Source of the DNA: Bacilli bacterium
Lineage (GTDB): Bacteria > Bacillota_I > Bacilli_A > RF39 > UBA660
Direction of reading: 5' to 3'
Assembly: GCA_017461465.1 (NCBI GenBank)
Contig: JAFTYN010000030.1
Span: 1-5,850, forward strand
DNA length: 5,850 nt
This document shows positions 5,328-5,850 of the stretch, piece by piece (positions within the stretch are counted from its first letter, which is position 1; each line of letters begins with the position of its first letter). The notes under the pieces are model-generated. The model worked only from the letters and a program-made list of their open reading frames with translations. It ran no database searches and was not told the origin of the DNA. The translations under genes and the position numbers were made by a program.

Positions 5328-5483
5328 GTGAGAAATAAAAGTATTAGATGTGACGTAGAAACATGTAAATATTGTGATTGTAAAAAGAAATATTGTATGC
5401 TTCCAAGTATCTCAGTAGTGAATTCAAAAGATAATAGTGGTTCTAAAGAATTTACTATGTGTGATAGTTATAAAGAAAGGTAA
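5328..5483 (+). CDS. Small cysteine-rich DUF1540-like protein
   Basis: A 51-residue protein with six cysteines (residues 8, 13, 16, 18, 23, 45), arranged as IRCDVETCKYCDCKKKYC, then LPSISV and a late FTMCDSY. This matches the DUF1540 pattern C-x4-C...C-x4-I-x-V...T-x-C-x-S/T-F/Y known from spore-forming Firmicutes; C16 and C18 appear to be additions to the usual four. Clustered cysteines suggest metal binding, but the function is unknown. There is no signal peptide or membrane segment, so it is probably cytoplasmic. The start is GTG at 5328 because AAAGGGTGA (5315-5323) lies 4 nt upstream; an in-frame TTG at 5301 lies within the gapA terminator T-run and is not credible. It lies 38 bp after gapA, beyond the terminator, and a promoter-like SigG element precedes it, so a sporulation role is possible but inferred. 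Confidence 0.8.
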   Translation: MRNKSIRCDVETCKYCDCKKKYCMLPSISVVNSKDNSGSKEFTMCDSYKER

Positions 5484-5495
5484 TCTTTCTTTTTT
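5472..5495 (+). terminator. Intrinsic terminator overlapping the DUF1540-like stop codon
   Basis: AAAGAAAG (5472-5479) pairs with CTTTCTTT (5485-5492) around a 5-nt loop containing the stop codon TAA (5481-5483), followed by T residues to 5495 and a T-rich tail. The left arm encodes the last residues of the protein. Confidence 0.75.
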
Positions 5496-5500
5496 CTTTA

Positions 5501-5529
5501 TTTACTTATTTTTAATAATAATATATAAT
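5501..5529 (+). promoter_or_regulatory. Candidate SigA promoter for the prepilin gene
   Basis: TTTACT (5501-5506, four of six) and a perfect TATAAT (5524-5529) are 17 bp apart, just downstream of the preceding terminator. Transcription would begin at about 5536, shortly before the ribosome binding site GTAGGTGA (5539-5546 region). The position is right, but AT-rich sequence makes such matches easy. Confidence 0.5.
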
Positions 5530-5551
5530 TATTATAGAGTAGGTGACTAAA

Positions 5552-5850
5552 ATGAAAAATAAAAAAGGATTTACTTTAGTAGAATTATTAGGTGTAATTA
5601 CAATACTTGGTATACTTGCTTTAATAGCAATGCCAACTATTGATGCAATAATGACTAAAAATAGAGAAAAAGTATATAATACTCAAATAGAGACTATAAA
5701 AAATGGTCTTAAAACTTGGGGTGATGGTAATACTTTAGCACTACCTGAAGATAGTGGCGAATATCTAATGATTACTTTAGGGATATTAAAGAAAGCAGGA
5801 TTTGTAGATGAAGATATAAAAGATCCTACTACAGATGCATGTTTTTCTAA
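5552..5850 (+). CDS. Type IV prepilin-like protein, 3' end outside the window
   Basis: The first 99 residues are visible; the frame is open at the right edge. The N terminus is a class III (prepilin) signal: a short charged leader MKNKKG, then FTLVELLGVITILGILALI. Prepilin peptidase should cut between Gly6 and Phe7 and N-methylate Phe; the conserved Glu at mature position 5 is E11. The hydrophobic stretch (about residues 7-27) is the membrane anchor and assembly helix, followed by a charged amphipathic helix (TKNREKVYNTQIETIKNGLK) and the beginning of a globular part (GILKKAGFVDEDIKDP). This is the pattern of type IV pilins and related pseudopilins of pilus, secretion or competence systems; which of these it is cannot be told without the C-terminal part and the downstream genes. 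The ATG at 5552 follows GTAGGTGA by about 6 nt, and the gene has its own promoter candidate, so it may start a new unit. Confidence 0.92.
   Translation, partial: MKNKKGFTLVELLGVITILGILALIAMPTIDAIMTKNREKVYNTQIETIKNGLKTWGDGNTLALPEDSGEYLMITLGILKKAGFVDEDIKDPTTDACFS

Overview
The window comes from a strongly AT-rich, spore-forming member of the Bacillota (low-GC Gram-positives). Two alpha/beta-type small acid-soluble spore proteins prove a sporulating lineage. Strong GGAGGTGA-type ribosome binding sites and hairpin-plus-T-run terminators fit the same group. The prepilin and the TGS-domain nucleoside kinase are compatible with an anaerobic, Clostridia-like gut organism, but genus and species cannot be read from the sequence. 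Tryptophan is encoded by TGG and all reading frames end at normal stops, so the standard bacterial code applies. Most of the window is ordinary chromosomal housekeeping. I see no mobile element, CRISPR array, rRNA or tRNA.

Layout. 1-987 (+) is the 3' part of thiI, the tRNA 4-thiouridine synthase, cut by the window edge. 1045-1257 and 1353-1541 (+) are two tandem, clearly paralogous SASP genes, each with its own SigG-like promoter candidate and its own terminator. 1640-1876 (+) is a 78-codon thioredoxin-fold gene that a standard gene finder would miss, because the only start consistent with its ribosome binding site and family alignment is ATA; its active site reads CxxG instead of CxxC. A hairpin usable in both directions separates it from the convergent clpP (1908-2474, -). 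A 109-bp divergent region holds a good SigA promoter and an imperfect 9-bp dyad. 2584-4251 (+) is a TGS/nucleoside-kinase fusion, followed 18 bp later by gapA (4270-5289, +). 5328-5483 (+) is a small cysteine-rich DUF1540-like protein. 5552 to the right edge (+) is the start of a type IV prepilin-like gene.

How the genes relate. The SASPs coat DNA in the dormant spore, and the DUF1540-like gene carries a perfect SigG-type -10 sequence, so part of the window may be expressed in the forespore. thiI, clpP, the nucleoside kinase and gapA are vegetative housekeeping genes for tRNA modification, proteolysis, nucleotide salvage and glycolysis. The genes are short transcription units rather than one pathway. 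Packing is tight: several stop codons sit inside or directly against terminator hairpins.

The most notable item is the ATA-initiated, CxxG thioredoxin-like gene. I did not find evidence of a wholly new multi-gene system.
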